Shown one piece after another: positions 27,715-35,913 of a stretch of 64,000 bases of DNA (position 1 is the stretch's first letter; every line of letters starts with the position of its first letter). Location: assembly GCA_900102065.1 (NCBI GenBank), contig FMVK01000005.1:62001-126000 (forward strand), written 5' to 3'. The notes beneath the pieces were generated by a model, which made no database searches, was not told where the DNA came from, and saw only the letters and a program-made list of their open reading frames with translations. This DNA comes from Lachnospiraceae bacterium XPB1003. GTDB lineage: Bacteria > Bacillota > Clostridia > Lachnospirales > Lachnospiraceae. The translations under genes were made by a program, and so were the position numbers.

Positions 27715-29184
27715 ATGCAGGTTAATCTCCGAGATAACGATCCGGATATATTCATCAGCTATTCCAGCGCAAATAAAAACATTGCCGATAATATCGTCTC
27801 TTATCTCGAGAAACAGGGGCATCGTTGTTGGTATGCTCCCAGGGACATCCTGCCCGGGACGCGCTGGGTCTCAGCCATAAACACGGCTATCAATTCTTCC
27901 CGGATATTTCTTCTCATCTTCACCGACAAATCCAATGATTCAAGACAGGTTGCCAACGAAGTAGCCCTGGCTTTCAATGCAGGCAAGATCATCGTCCCCT
28001 TCAAATGTAACGAGATCCCAATGAATCCCGAACTCGAATACTATCTGACAAGGGTTCACTGGTTCGATGCAACACGCTATCCCTATAGGGAAGATATCCT
28101 TGATGACCTGGGGACATATATAGATAAACTTATGAAAGACGGCGATCCGTCTTCCCATACCGTTTCCCGGGTTCATAAAGGTTCTTATACGGAAAAATCT
28201 TTTTGGAGCAGACCCACCGCTTTGATCGCTGCAATCACTGTGGCAGTGCTGATCATCCTTCCCGGCACCCTGTACGCCGGAACTCTCGGGAAAAAACATT
28301 CTGCCCAACAGCTATCCAAAGCCGTTTCTCTGTACTATGGAGAAGCAGATACCAAAAAGGATCATGCCGCCGCTTTTGAGATATTCGAAAAGCTTGCGGA
28401 AAAAGGAAATCCGGATGCATATTATTATCTGGGCTGTCTCGAATGGGATAACGGCAACGTCGACATGGCAGAAGAATATTTCACCAGATCCATGGAAGAA
28501 GGTAATCCTCTTGCAAAAGTTGCTTTAGGTGCCATGTCCGAAAATCCGGAAGAAGCCAAGGCTCTCGGAGAAGAAGCAGTTCTTGCGGAATGTCCGGAAG
28601 GCAACTATCTCATAGGCGCTTATTATGCGGATGAAAACAGCAATGATCATGATCCGGAACTTGCAAAAGAGTATTTTGAAAAAGCTGCTGCGGAAGGTGA
28701 CGACGACTGGCAGATTGCCGCATTATCCGGCATAAGCCTGATAGACAGCGAGGAAGTTAATTCAAGCACGTCAAAGGTTAAAAACTCCGCAGACAAAGCA
28801 GCAAAGCTTTATCCCGGGTGCGAGCACTTATATGCCGATTCTGCCTGTCGCTTTGGAAAAGCATTCCGTAATATCGATGAGCCTGAATCTTCACTGTTCT
28901 GGTTTAATATAGCCGGAGAATACGGAAACGGCTACGCAATGAACGAACTGGGACTTATCTATCTTAACGGTGACGGTGAGACGGATGATCCCGAAAAAGC
29001 ATTCGAATGGTTCAAACGCTCCGCCGAGGCCGGTGAGCCATATGGCATGTACAACCTTGCATATTTATACGAGAGCGGTATCGGAACAGATGTAAATATG
29101 GTCGAAGCCGTCAACTGGTATAAAAAAGCAGCAGAAGCGGGAATCGCCTCTGCTGCCGGTGCACTTGAACGTATCAGTGACTGA
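27715..29184 (+). CDS. TIR domain - transmembrane - Sel1 repeat protein
   Basis: 489 residues. Residues 9-140 are a TIR domain: DIFISYSSANKNIADNIVSYL, GHRCWYAPRDILPG, SRIFLLIFT, and Glu82 in the helix RQVANEVALAF, the position of the NADase Glu in catalytic TIRs. Basic residues then precede one transmembrane helix (about 168-190). Residues 206-489 are Sel1-type alpha-alpha repeats (AYYYLGCLEWDNG, NELGLIYLNGDG, MYNLAYLYESGIG). With no signal peptide and a basic stretch before the helix, the TIR part should be cytoplasmic and the repeats outside. Such layouts suggest signalling or defence, but no effector or partner gene is adjacent. Divergent from murC. Confidence 0.88.
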   Translation: MQVNLRDNDPDIFISYSSANKNIADNIVSYLEKQGHRCWYAPRDILPGTRWVSAINTAINSSRIFLLIFTDKSNDSRQVANEVALAFNAGKIIVPFKCNEIPMNPELEYYLTRVHWFDATRYPYREDILDDLGTYIDKLMKDGDPSSHTVSRVHKGSYTEKSFWSRPTALIAAITVAVLIILPGTLYAGTLGKKHSAQQLSKAVSLYYGEADTKKDHAAAFEIFEKLAEKGNPDAYYYLGCLEWDNGNVDMAEEYFTRSMEEGNPLAKVALGAMSENPEEAKALGEEAVLAECPEGNYLIGAYYADENSNDHDPELAKEYFEKAAAEGDDDWQIAALSGISLIDSEEVNSSTSKVKNSADKAAKLYPGCEHLYADSACRFGKAFRNIDEPESSLFWFNIAGEYGNGYAMNELGLIYLNGDGETDDPEKAFEWFKRSAEAGEPYGMYNLAYLYESGIGTDVNMVEAVNWYKKAAEAGIASAAGALERISD

Positions 29185-29191
29185 TCAGATC

Positions 29192-31324
29192 TCAGTCTGT
29201 AGTTCCATATACATAATCAAGTACGTTATAGTTGTCATCAAGCTTGATAAATGAATAGCTGTAATCGTTTCCGATATTCGAAAGACTATCTATGCAGATC
29301 CTGATCTCGATCACATCTCCGTTCTTAACGATCTCCGAAACGTTTGATACCTTTTCAAAATCCCACTTTCTGCTGCGGCTCTTATAGAGCTTTCCGTTCT
29401 CGATGAGATAATCAACACCCTCAACTCCGCAGGAATTTGATTTATAACCTGTTGAAGACTTATTGTCGGAATTGATCATAAGCTGATACTTATTGATATC
29501 ACTTGCCTTTACACAGAAGTAGAAATAATGATCATCACTGTCTGTCCAGATGCTCATCGAACCGTTGGAATAGTAATCATACTCTTCCCAGTCAGCTGCA
29601 TTTCCGTCGATCACGATCCCATCTTCCGAAGTATTATTCTCTTCTACCGGTGCTTCTGTGGGTTTAACCTCTTCCGTAGGTGCTTCCGTTGGCTTTACTT
29701 CCTCTGTAGGTGCCTCTGTGGGCTTAGCTTCTTCCGTAGGTGCCTCTGTGGGCTTAGCTTCTTCCGTAGGTGCTTCCGTGGGTTTAACCTCTTCTGTAGG
29801 CGCCTCTGTGGGCTTTACTTCTTCTGTAGGTGCCTCTGTGGGTTCAACCTCTTCTGTGGGCGCTTCTGTAGGCTCAACCTCTTCTGTGGGCGCTTCTGTA
29901 GGCTCAACTTCTTCAGTAGGTATTGCGTGAGATGCGGTATACGTATCTGCGCCATCCTTAAGCATCTTTCTGTTGTTAAACGAATCAAGCTCTGCAGCAT
30001 AAACGCTGTCGTTTAAGTTATCACGTCCCCACATTCCGTAGTAGACTTTTGACATATTAACACTTGCATTGTTGCTCTCGTCGCCCGTATATCTTACAGA
30101 CTCGTTAAAACCTTTACCATTCTTTGCTTTTATCTCTGAAGCCTTTGAAGCTTTGATGTTACTTGAAGCATAATCGTTGCTGTCACCGGGCTCTATGCTC
30201 TGGATCTCAAAATCGCCGCCTTTTCCAACAAGTGTGTTGTGATGGAAGTGACATTCGTTTGTACTTCCATCTTCATCTTCTTCGCAACCGCCGATGGAAA
30301 TAGCTGCATAATAGCTGTCCGCAATATAATTGTTAAATACATCAACATTATCTGCCTTGTATCCATCCCACTCACTGGCAACCTCGATACCTATATCACA
30401 GGACTGAACAAGGTTATCTGCGATAACGATATGATTACCGCCATCAACATAGATACCGTCAGCTCCTCTTTCGTGGTAACCGTAAGCCGGATTATCATAG
30501 CTGGTGATATTGCTTACACAGTTGCCGATGCATTCACAGTATCTTGCCCTGTTGAACTCTTCATAAACGTCTTCTTCATATCCAATGAAATCGATACCTA
30601 TATTATCGTTGTCATGAATATAGTTGAAGTTGATGCATGAATCCGTTACATTTCCGTTGAATACAACAGCTTCACTCTGTCCGAGCCTGCAGCCTGTAAC
30701 CTCGTTGTAAAGTACACGGATATTTGAGATCTGCTTACTCTCACTGTTACTCTTTGCAATAATGGCATGGGCATTAGCCTTTTTATCATTAGTACCTTCG
30801 TAATTGTGACCGATATTCTCAAACTTGCATCCAATGATCATGATATCGGATGATGCACCTTCGATCTCAATACCTTTTACACTTTTCTTATTTTTATTTG
30901 TTACATAATCTTTAATATCAAGATTATTGAAAACAAGATATGACGAATCTTCTATTCCTATCAGACTCTCACTGACCTCTACGTTTTCATGGCCGGTGAT
31001 AACAGCCATACCCGATCCTGTTGTGGTAACGGTTATAGGTTTCCCCTGTGCTCCGTGAACAGAGTCAAGGATGATCTTCCCCTTATAAGTTGCACCGGAC
31101 TCAAGAAGAACCGTATCTCCGGGCTTTGCAGCCTTGATAGCATCTTCGATGGTATCATACTGCTTATTACCGATAGAAATCGTACCGGTCGCAGAATGGG
31201 TCTCAACCTTTACTTCAGTCTTCTTTTTCTTTGCTAATGCGTTGTCAGCATTTCCTACGATGCAGGAGAATGCCACGACGGTACACAGTGCCGCCGACAA
31301 CAAGTTGACAGTTACTTTCTTCAT
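29192..31324 (-). CDS. Secreted right-handed beta-helix protein with repeat linker and C-terminal CBM9-like domain
   Basis: 710 residues. Signal peptide (MKKVTVNLLSAALCTVVAFS, cleavage near ALA-KKKK). Residues 50-440 form a parallel beta-helix of the polysaccharide-lyase type, starting QYDTIEDAIKAAKPGDTVLL, with many N-Y/x-I/V rungs (NGNVTDSCINFNYIHDND, HIVIADNLVQSCDIGIEV). Then nine 10-residue repeats TEEVxPTEAP form an extended acidic linker. The C-terminal domain (IDGNAADWEEYDYYSNG, then YFYFCVKASD) resembles CBM9/DOMON-like sugar-binding modules. Activity on plant pectin or another polyanion is inference; no catalytic residues could be assigned. No LPXTG or dockerin is present. Strong SD AGGAGG. 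The 3' end lies 7 bases from the convergent TIR gene. Confidence 0.75.
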   Translation of the reverse strand: MKKVTVNLLSAALCTVVAFSCIVGNADNALAKKKKTEVKVETHSATGTISIGNKQYDTIEDAIKAAKPGDTVLLESGATYKGKIILDSVHGAQGKPITVTTTGSGMAVITGHENVEVSESLIGIEDSSYLVFNNLDIKDYVTNKNKKSVKGIEIEGASSDIMIIGCKFENIGHNYEGTNDKKANAHAIIAKSNSESKQISNIRVLYNEVTGCRLGQSEAVVFNGNVTDSCINFNYIHDNDNIGIDFIGYEEDVYEEFNRARYCECIGNCVSNITSYDNPAYGYHERGADGIYVDGGNHIVIADNLVQSCDIGIEVASEWDGYKADNVDVFNNYIADSYYAAISIGGCEEDEDGSTNECHFHHNTLVGKGGDFEIQSIEPGDSNDYASSNIKASKASEIKAKNGKGFNESVRYTGDESNNASVNMSKVYYGMWGRDNLNDSVYAAELDSFNNRKMLKDGADTYTASHAIPTEEVEPTEAPTEEVEPTEAPTEEVEPTEAPTEEVKPTEAPTEEVKPTEAPTEEAKPTEAPTEEAKPTEAPTEEVKPTEAPTEEVKPTEAPVEENNTSEDGIVIDGNAADWEEYDYYSNGSMSIWTDSDDHYFYFCVKASDINKYQLMINSDNKSSTGYKSNSCGVEGVDYLIENGKLYKSRSRKWDFEKVSNVSEIVKNGDVIEIRICIDSLSNIGNDYSYSFIKLDDNYNVLDYVYGTTD
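29649..29918 (-). repeat. Nine tandem 30-bp repeats coding the TEEVxPTEAP linker
   Basis: Nine in-phase 30-base units without spacers. On the minus strand they encode, in order, three TEEVEPTEAP, two TEEVKPTEAP, two TEEAKPTEAP and two TEEVKPTEAP. Adjacent units are the most alike, a sign of recent duplication by slippage or unequal crossover. Length changes in multiples of 30 bases would keep the frame. Confidence 0.95.
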
Positions 31325-31454
31325 TTCCCTACCTCCTGTAATTAATAACTAGCATTCAAAACCAGTATTTCTTTTCAGCCGCCATATCGCATAAAAGCGT
31401 TTTCCCCTATGGCAAACTATCTCAAATTTTAGAGATAATCTTTCCTGCGTTCAA
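31325..31454 (-). promoter_or_regulatory. Promoter and structured leader of the beta-helix gene
   Basis: TTGAAC (31449-31454), 17 bases, TAAAAT (31426-31431) place the start near 31419 and leave a leader of about 95 bases. Within it GCCATA pairs with TATGGC, enclosing a GGGGAAAACGC stretch and a short CGC/GCG stem. Then comes a purine-rich segment before AGGAGG. The fold does not match any riboswitch class I could recall. Confidence 0.5.
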
Positions 31455-31485
31455 GTGTAATTCGTTACATATTATTCCGTATTCA

Positions 31486-31524
31486 TAAAAAAAAGCTGCA
31501 GAAAAGATTTTTCTTTTCTGCAGC
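31486..31524 (-). terminator. Terminator of the nucleotidyltransferase gene
   Basis: A perfect 13-bp stem, GCTGCAGAAAAGA with TCTTTTCTGCAGC, closed by a four-base loop and followed on the minus strand by eight T residues. The beta-helix gene promoter lies just below it. Confidence 0.95.
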
Positions 31525-31554
31525 CTGATCAAATTTTGCAAAAACCTTAGAGGA

Positions 31555-32487
31555 TCATACAGTCCAGAGCTTTTCCGGATATACGCCCTGATCCTTAAGT
31601 GCCTTGATGGAAGCCATTACCATGGGCTTATCTTCCTTATAGGTTACTCCAAACCACTTATCCGCAGATGAAAGAACCTTAACGGAAGCAACATTATTGT
31701 TGACCATGTTGCCCACTTCGATAGGAATAAAACATTCGCTCTTAAGAGACTGAAGTGCTATTCCGTCATTGAAGAAATGATCAAGTGACTTCTTGAGCTC
31801 TCCGAATATCTCGGGACCGAATCCCCACATATTCATTGACACAAGAGACTCTACATCGATGTCCTTGTATGTTGCTCCGTCATCCTGTGTATATCTGGCA
31901 CCGGTTGCGGTCTTCTCAATATGAGTAAGCTCTTCGATATGTGTAAGATATCCTGCTTCGTTCATCCTGCAGCATCCGCGGGATACGTATCCGTTATCTG
32001 TCATTGTATTCTTGAGATAATATCCTACCATGCAGAAAGGAAGAAGCCCTTCCTTCTCGGCAACAGGTGCGGCAAGGAAATCCGCAAGAGTCTTAAATGC
32101 GCTGACTCCGTAATAATCATCCGAGTTGATAACCGCAAAAGGCTCCTTTACAACATCACGGCAGGAGTATATGGCATGCGCCGTTCCCCATGGCTTCTCT
32201 CTGCCTTCCGGTATCTTAAATCCTTCCGGAACATCATCAAGTGTCTGGAATACATATTCCACAGGCACTTTTGAGCTTACCTGATCTCCGATCACTTTTC
32301 TGAAATCCTGCTCATGCTCCTTCTTAATGATAAATACTACTTTTCCGAATCCGGCACGGATAGCATCATATATTGAGAAGTCTATGATCTTATGTCCCTC
32401 TTCATCAATGGGATCTATCTGCTTAAGTCCGCCGTATCTGCTGCCCATTCCCGCAGCAAGTATCACCAATGTAGGTTTTATGCTCAT
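31555..32487 (-). CDS. Sugar-phosphate nucleotidyltransferase (UTP-glucose-1-P uridylyltransferase-like)
   Basis: 310 residues, NTP-transferase fold: an N-terminal loop LVILAAGMGSRYGGLKQIDP, a central EKPWGTAHAIYSC base-binding stretch, and INSDDYYGVSAF with the metal-binding Asp pair. A typical GalU lid is absent and the C-terminal half differs, so the activated sugar is uncertain. AGGAGG precedes the ATG. It follows the MBOAT-SGNH-lipoprotein genes by 57 bases and is closed by a strong terminator, so it may belong to a surface-polysaccharide transcript. Confidence 0.8.
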   Translation of the reverse strand: MSIKPTLVILAAGMGSRYGGLKQIDPIDEEGHKIIDFSIYDAIRAGFGKVVFIIKKEHEQDFRKVIGDQVSSKVPVEYVFQTLDDVPEGFKIPEGREKPWGTAHAIYSCRDVVKEPFAVINSDDYYGVSAFKTLADFLAAPVAEKEGLLPFCMVGYYLKNTMTDNGYVSRGCCRMNEAGYLTHIEELTHIEKTATGARYTQDDGATYKDIDVESLVSMNMWGFGPEIFGELKKSLDHFFNDGIALQSLKSECFIPIEVGNMVNNNVASVKVLSSADKWFGVTYKEDKPMVMASIKALKDQGVYPEKLWTV

Positions 32488-32544
32488 AACAGTCCTCCTG
32501 ACCTTTATGAAATCGTTTTTACAGTGCTAATCATACCATTTTCT

Positions 32545-33135
32545 TTACTTTAATTCTATTCCTTCCATGCTTTTTTCGAATTCGGCGCTCCACCCCTCTT
32601 CGGCGCCTGTATCAAGCATATATATAAGAGTAAAAACAAAATTATCCGTAATATATATATATTCTGTCATATGATACTCTCCGGACTCAGGTCTGATCAC
32701 CACTTCCGCCTTTATCCGCCTGTATTCATCTCCTTCATAATACTCATTGGAAAAATCAGATACTGCAGTATTTGCACTGAGACTTTTTAATGCTTCCTGC
32801 ATATCCTCCGTCGTGAAGATACTGTAATCATCATCGGGGGAAACGATCTTCCTGTTGTATGATATATACGAATGATCCGTTGAAAGAGGGCTTGCATACA
32901 TCGCACTGACCTCCGAATTATCTTCGGAAGGCACGAATTTCTCCGGCACCTCGAATTCAATATCCGTATATCTCACATTATTGATGGACACACTTACTGC
33001 ATTAAGTGATACTTCATTCCCGGATGTGGTTACCACAGGAGTCTTCGTTTTTCCGGAGCATGCACAAAGCAACATTGCGGTACACATCGCAGCCGTAATA
33101 TATTTTAATTTTGAATTTATCATTTTCTTTTTCAT
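32545..33135 (-). CDS. Lipoprotein of unknown function
   Basis: 196 residues from MKKKMINSKL; GGAGG lies six bases before this ATG, whereas the ATG nine codons upstream has none. The signal sequence ends in the lipobox LLCAC. The mature protein has no recognised domain. It starts with a Thr/Ser-rich spacer and continues with beta-strand-like segments (YTDIEFEVPEKFVPS, MTEYIYITDNFVFTLIYML), resembling small lipoproteins of the PsbP/DUF4367 style. It follows the SGNH gene by 23 bases in the O-acylation cluster, so a role at the same envelope polymer is reasonable inference. Confidence 0.75.
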   Translation of the reverse strand: MKKKMINSKLKYITAAMCTAMLLCACSGKTKTPVVTTSGNEVSLNAVSVSINNVRYTDIEFEVPEKFVPSEDNSEVSAMYASPLSTDHSYISYNRKIVSPDDDYSIFTTEDMQEALKSLSANTAVSDFSNEYYEGDEYRRIKAEVVIRPESGEYHMTEYIYITDNFVFTLIYMLDTGAEEGWSAEFEKSMEGIELK

Positions 33136-33158
33136 TTTAATCCTCCATATCGAAGCAC

Positions 33159-34244
33159 TCATCTTCCTGTTACTGCATGGGAATTATAGAATTCATGCCA
33201 CTCTGCCGTATGCTTCGCGTTAACATGAACACCGTCTCCCGTAGCCTCATCCTTCAGGTTACCGGTACTGTCATCGTATACCGAATTAATATCAAGGAAT
33301 ACCGCACCTTCCTCCATTGCCAGCTTATACAGAGCCAGATTCTTCTCATTGATGTTGCTGTTGTTGATGGCGCGATTCTTCGGAACCGGCACTCCCCTCA
33401 CATGACCTATGGCATGTATATATATAAGCGCATCCGGCTGCAGTTCTTTTATCTCATCTATCAATGTCCTGTAATGATCAATGTAATAATCGGTACCTGC
33501 GATACCCAGCTCATTTACACCCAGCATTATATATATCTTTCCGAAGCTGTTCTCTGTCAGTCCGTCTCTCACCGTACCGCTATAGCCCGTCTTCACACGC
33601 TTTTTCATTATATTATAAACAGTCGATGATGTGGCGGCATAAAATGTCGCATTATCCATTCCGCCGTAAGTATAGAGTCCTACCATTCTGGAATCGCCAA
33701 TGAAAACAGCATCGTCAAAATATGAATCATCAACCTCGCAGAATTCCCAAGGCTGTGGCCAGTAATATTCGGAAGGATCTGCGGCGGAAATATCATATTC
33801 TTTCTCACCTTTTCCGACGATCTTTTCTCCGATACCATCAACTGCTGCCCCGCTGTCGCCGTCATCCGACCGGGTAGCCGTCAGCAGATCAAATACCGTC
33901 GCCGCATTTTCATTTTCCCATCCGCCGACACCGCCGGAAATATCATCGATCATATCGTAGTCATCGTATAATACAGAGTCTTCCTCTTCAAATATGACAT
34001 CCTCCATATGATCGTCCTCTATACCTGCGGTCATCTCGTTGTACTCAGACAGCATTTCATCCAGATTCCAGGGGTAGATGCCGTCATTGGGAGAATTAAA
34101 CGCACGTGCAATCCCCTTGCCCACAGAGACTTTCCCGTCATCGGAAGCATGATATCCCGCCTGAGACAGGAATAACCCATAGGACTCAAGCAACAGCGAT
34201 ATTATTATTATTAAAATGAAACAAATATTCTTTTTCATAAACAT
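33159..34244 (-). CDS. Membrane-anchored SGNH/GDSL-like acyl-esterase or acyltransferase
   Basis: About 361 residues from the ATG that overlaps the MBOAT stop (TAATG), giving translational coupling; the frame extends further upstream but inside the MBOAT gene. An N-terminal signal anchor (KKNICFILIIIISLLLESYG) is followed by a long acidic Asp/Glu-rich spacer and then an SGNH domain: VFIGDSRMVGLYTYGG (Ser nucleophile), MLGVNELG (Asn), and GDGVHVNAKH (Asp/His). In paired MBOAT systems such an enzyme completes or trims the acyl transfer on the outer face. The cluster therefore probably O-acetylates a cell-wall or capsule polymer. Confidence 0.82.
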   Translation of the reverse strand: MFMKKNICFILIIIISLLLESYGLFLSQAGYHASDDGKVSVGKGIARAFNSPNDGIYPWNLDEMLSEYNEMTAGIEDDHMEDVIFEEEDSVLYDDYDMIDDISGGVGGWENENAATVFDLLTATRSDDGDSGAAVDGIGEKIVGKGEKEYDISAADPSEYYWPQPWEFCEVDDSYFDDAVFIGDSRMVGLYTYGGMDNATFYAATSSTVYNIMKKRVKTGYSGTVRDGLTENSFGKIYIMLGVNELGIAGTDYYIDHYRTLIDEIKELQPDALIYIHAIGHVRGVPVPKNRAINNSNINEKNLALYKLAMEEGAVFLDINSVYDDSTGNLKDEATGDGVHVNAKHTAEWHEFYNSHAVTGR

Positions 34245-35707
34245 TAAAACCTGAAATACAAAAACGGATTCTCCAGCCCCGATGCCAGATAAAATACCGA
34301 CAGGAAAAAGAGAATAACACACATCACTGTTCCCACTATCTTCTTCCTAAGCAATACAAATACATATTTTCTGACACGCGGTATGCAAAAAATGATCGCC
34401 GTTATCAGGACCGGAATATAAGGTTTTCCGTACACTATCACGTCGGATGTACTGATATGTTTCATCTCATCTACCGATATCAGTCCGAACATTCTTGTAA
34501 ACCATATTGTCATCTCCTCAGTGTTGTCTGTAAAAAAGAAAACCCAGGAGCACGGAATGAGAATAAACATATATATATATGAGATGATTTTATGCTTTGA
34601 TAAAAAACTACCCGTGAATAATTTTTCCGTTATCAATATCACAAAAAGCATCATGCCCCACAATATAAAATTCCAGCCGGCACCGTGCCATATACCTGTA
34701 AGAAGCCATACAAGAAAAATATTCCTGACCGTCTTTATCTTTCCGTTCCTGTTTCCGCCCAAAGGAATATATACATACTCTCTAAACCAGCGTCCCAGTG
34801 TAATGTGCCATCTTCTCCAGAATTCCGTCATGGATCGGGCTGCATAAGGATCCCTGAAATTCTCGGGGAATCTGAAACCGAGCATCTTTCCCAAGCCCAC
34901 AGCCATAAGAGAATAACCGTAGAAATCAAAATATATCTGAAAACTGTATGCTGCCGCACCCATCCACGCCAGTCCCGTGGAGATACTGTCACTCCCTATC
35001 CTGTCAATGTCGTACATCAGATTACCGACACGATTTGCCAGTACGACTTTCGCAGCGAGACCAATGATGAAATACTTTACTCCCCTGTCAAAAGCCAGCG
35101 CCGTAACATGTCTTTTTCCAAGTTTCTTCTTAACTTCCGGAAATTTGACTATGGGACCTGCAATAAGCTGTGGGAACATGGCAATGTAGGTTGCCACATT
35201 AAGAAAATTCCGCTCCGCAGGGTATCGTCTCTTATAGATATCGATTATATATGAGAGTATCTGGAACGTATAGAAACTTATGCCCACCGGATTCTCAAGG
35301 ACAGGAACCTTAAGATGCGGAAGAGAAATGATATCCGCCGCCTTAAGAGTGTCGGTCAGCAGATTGATATTCTCAACCACAAAGGGAGCATATTTGAAAA
35401 ATACGAGTATAAAAAGATTGAAGATACATGAAATTACAAGACAGATCTTTCTCTTTACGGTCTCGCTCTTCTTCACAGTCTTCCCCATTCCCGACATTCC
35501 CAGGGAAAGGAGATAATTTACGCTTATGGAAGCCACCATAAGCCAGACGTATACAGGCTCACCGTAGGCATAGAAAAACAGACTGAAGACTAAAAGACAC
35601 AGGTTCTTGATCTGAACCGTCCAAGTCTTTTGTCCCGGTATCAAAAGATAAAAAAACAAAAAAACCGGCAAAAAGCCGAATAAAAAGTCAAATCCGGAAA
35701 AAACCAT
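34244..35707 (-). CDS. Membrane-bound O-acyltransferase (MBOAT, AlgI/DltB-like)
   Basis: 487 residues, about ten transmembrane segments. It moves acyl groups across the membrane for modification of a surface polymer. The start MVFSGFDFLFGFLPVF is the typical AlgI-family opening. Key blocks are ENFRDPYAARSMTEFWRRWH (His301) and TGIWHGAGWNF with the invariant His341. No Shine-Dalgarno is visible upstream of the ATG, which is odd in this genome. The following SGNH gene overlaps its stop codon. The target polymer is not identifiable from context. The 142 bases above are A/T-rich without a clear promoter. Confidence 0.93.
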   Translation of the reverse strand: MVFSGFDFLFGFLPVFLFFYLLIPGQKTWTVQIKNLCLLVFSLFFYAYGEPVYVWLMVASISVNYLLSLGMSGMGKTVKKSETVKRKICLVISCIFNLFILVFFKYAPFVVENINLLTDTLKAADIISLPHLKVPVLENPVGISFYTFQILSYIIDIYKRRYPAERNFLNVATYIAMFPQLIAGPIVKFPEVKKKLGKRHVTALAFDRGVKYFIIGLAAKVVLANRVGNLMYDIDRIGSDSISTGLAWMGAAAYSFQIYFDFYGYSLMAVGLGKMLGFRFPENFRDPYAARSMTEFWRRWHITLGRWFREYVYIPLGGNRNGKIKTVRNIFLVWLLTGIWHGAGWNFILWGMMLFVILITEKLFTGSFLSKHKIISYIYMFILIPCSWVFFFTDNTEEMTIWFTRMFGLISVDEMKHISTSDVIVYGKPYIPVLITAIIFCIPRVRKYVFVLLRKKIVGTVMCVILFFLSVFYLASGLENPFLYFRF

Positions 35708-35849
35708 ATAAAAAAACCAATCAATAATATAGAAACTGACCTAAAATCGAGTCAGATAACATCTAAATATCAAAAAATCCAAAATTACACGTATGGAGAC
35801 ACTATAAACCAATTAAATCTGCCATGCAACCGCAAGTTATTGATACCGC

Positions 35850-35878
35850 TTGACATAGTTTTTAAAACTATATATCAT
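35850..35878 (+). promoter_or_regulatory. Strong sigma-A promoter of degV with a palindrome in the spacer
   Basis: Consensus TTGACA (35850-35855), 17 bases, TATCAT (35873-35878). The spacer is almost entirely the palindrome ATAGTTTTTAAAACTAT (35855-35871, 8-bp arms around one base). A protein bound there would block polymerase, so this is probably an operator. Confidence 0.8.
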
Positions 35879-35913
35879 GACCTCAGTATTTTATGTCGTG
35901 ATTTGAGGTAGCA

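Noticed and set aside
29649-29918. 30-bp repeats as a CRISPR array
   Set aside because: The units are contiguous with no spacers, stay in frame inside a gene and encode a regular peptide linker.
29658-29930. Plus-strand repetitive ORF (GASVG repeats)
   Set aside because: It is the antisense shadow of the TEEVxPTEAP linker, without a ribosome site.
31325-31419. c-di-GMP riboswitch in the beta-helix gene leader
   Set aside because: The conserved receptor sequences of class I and II could not be aligned with the leader.
34245-34322. Upstream start for the SGNH gene inside the MBOAT gene
   Set aside because: The extra 26 codons lie within the MBOAT coding end, and the signal anchor begins properly at the TAATG overlap.
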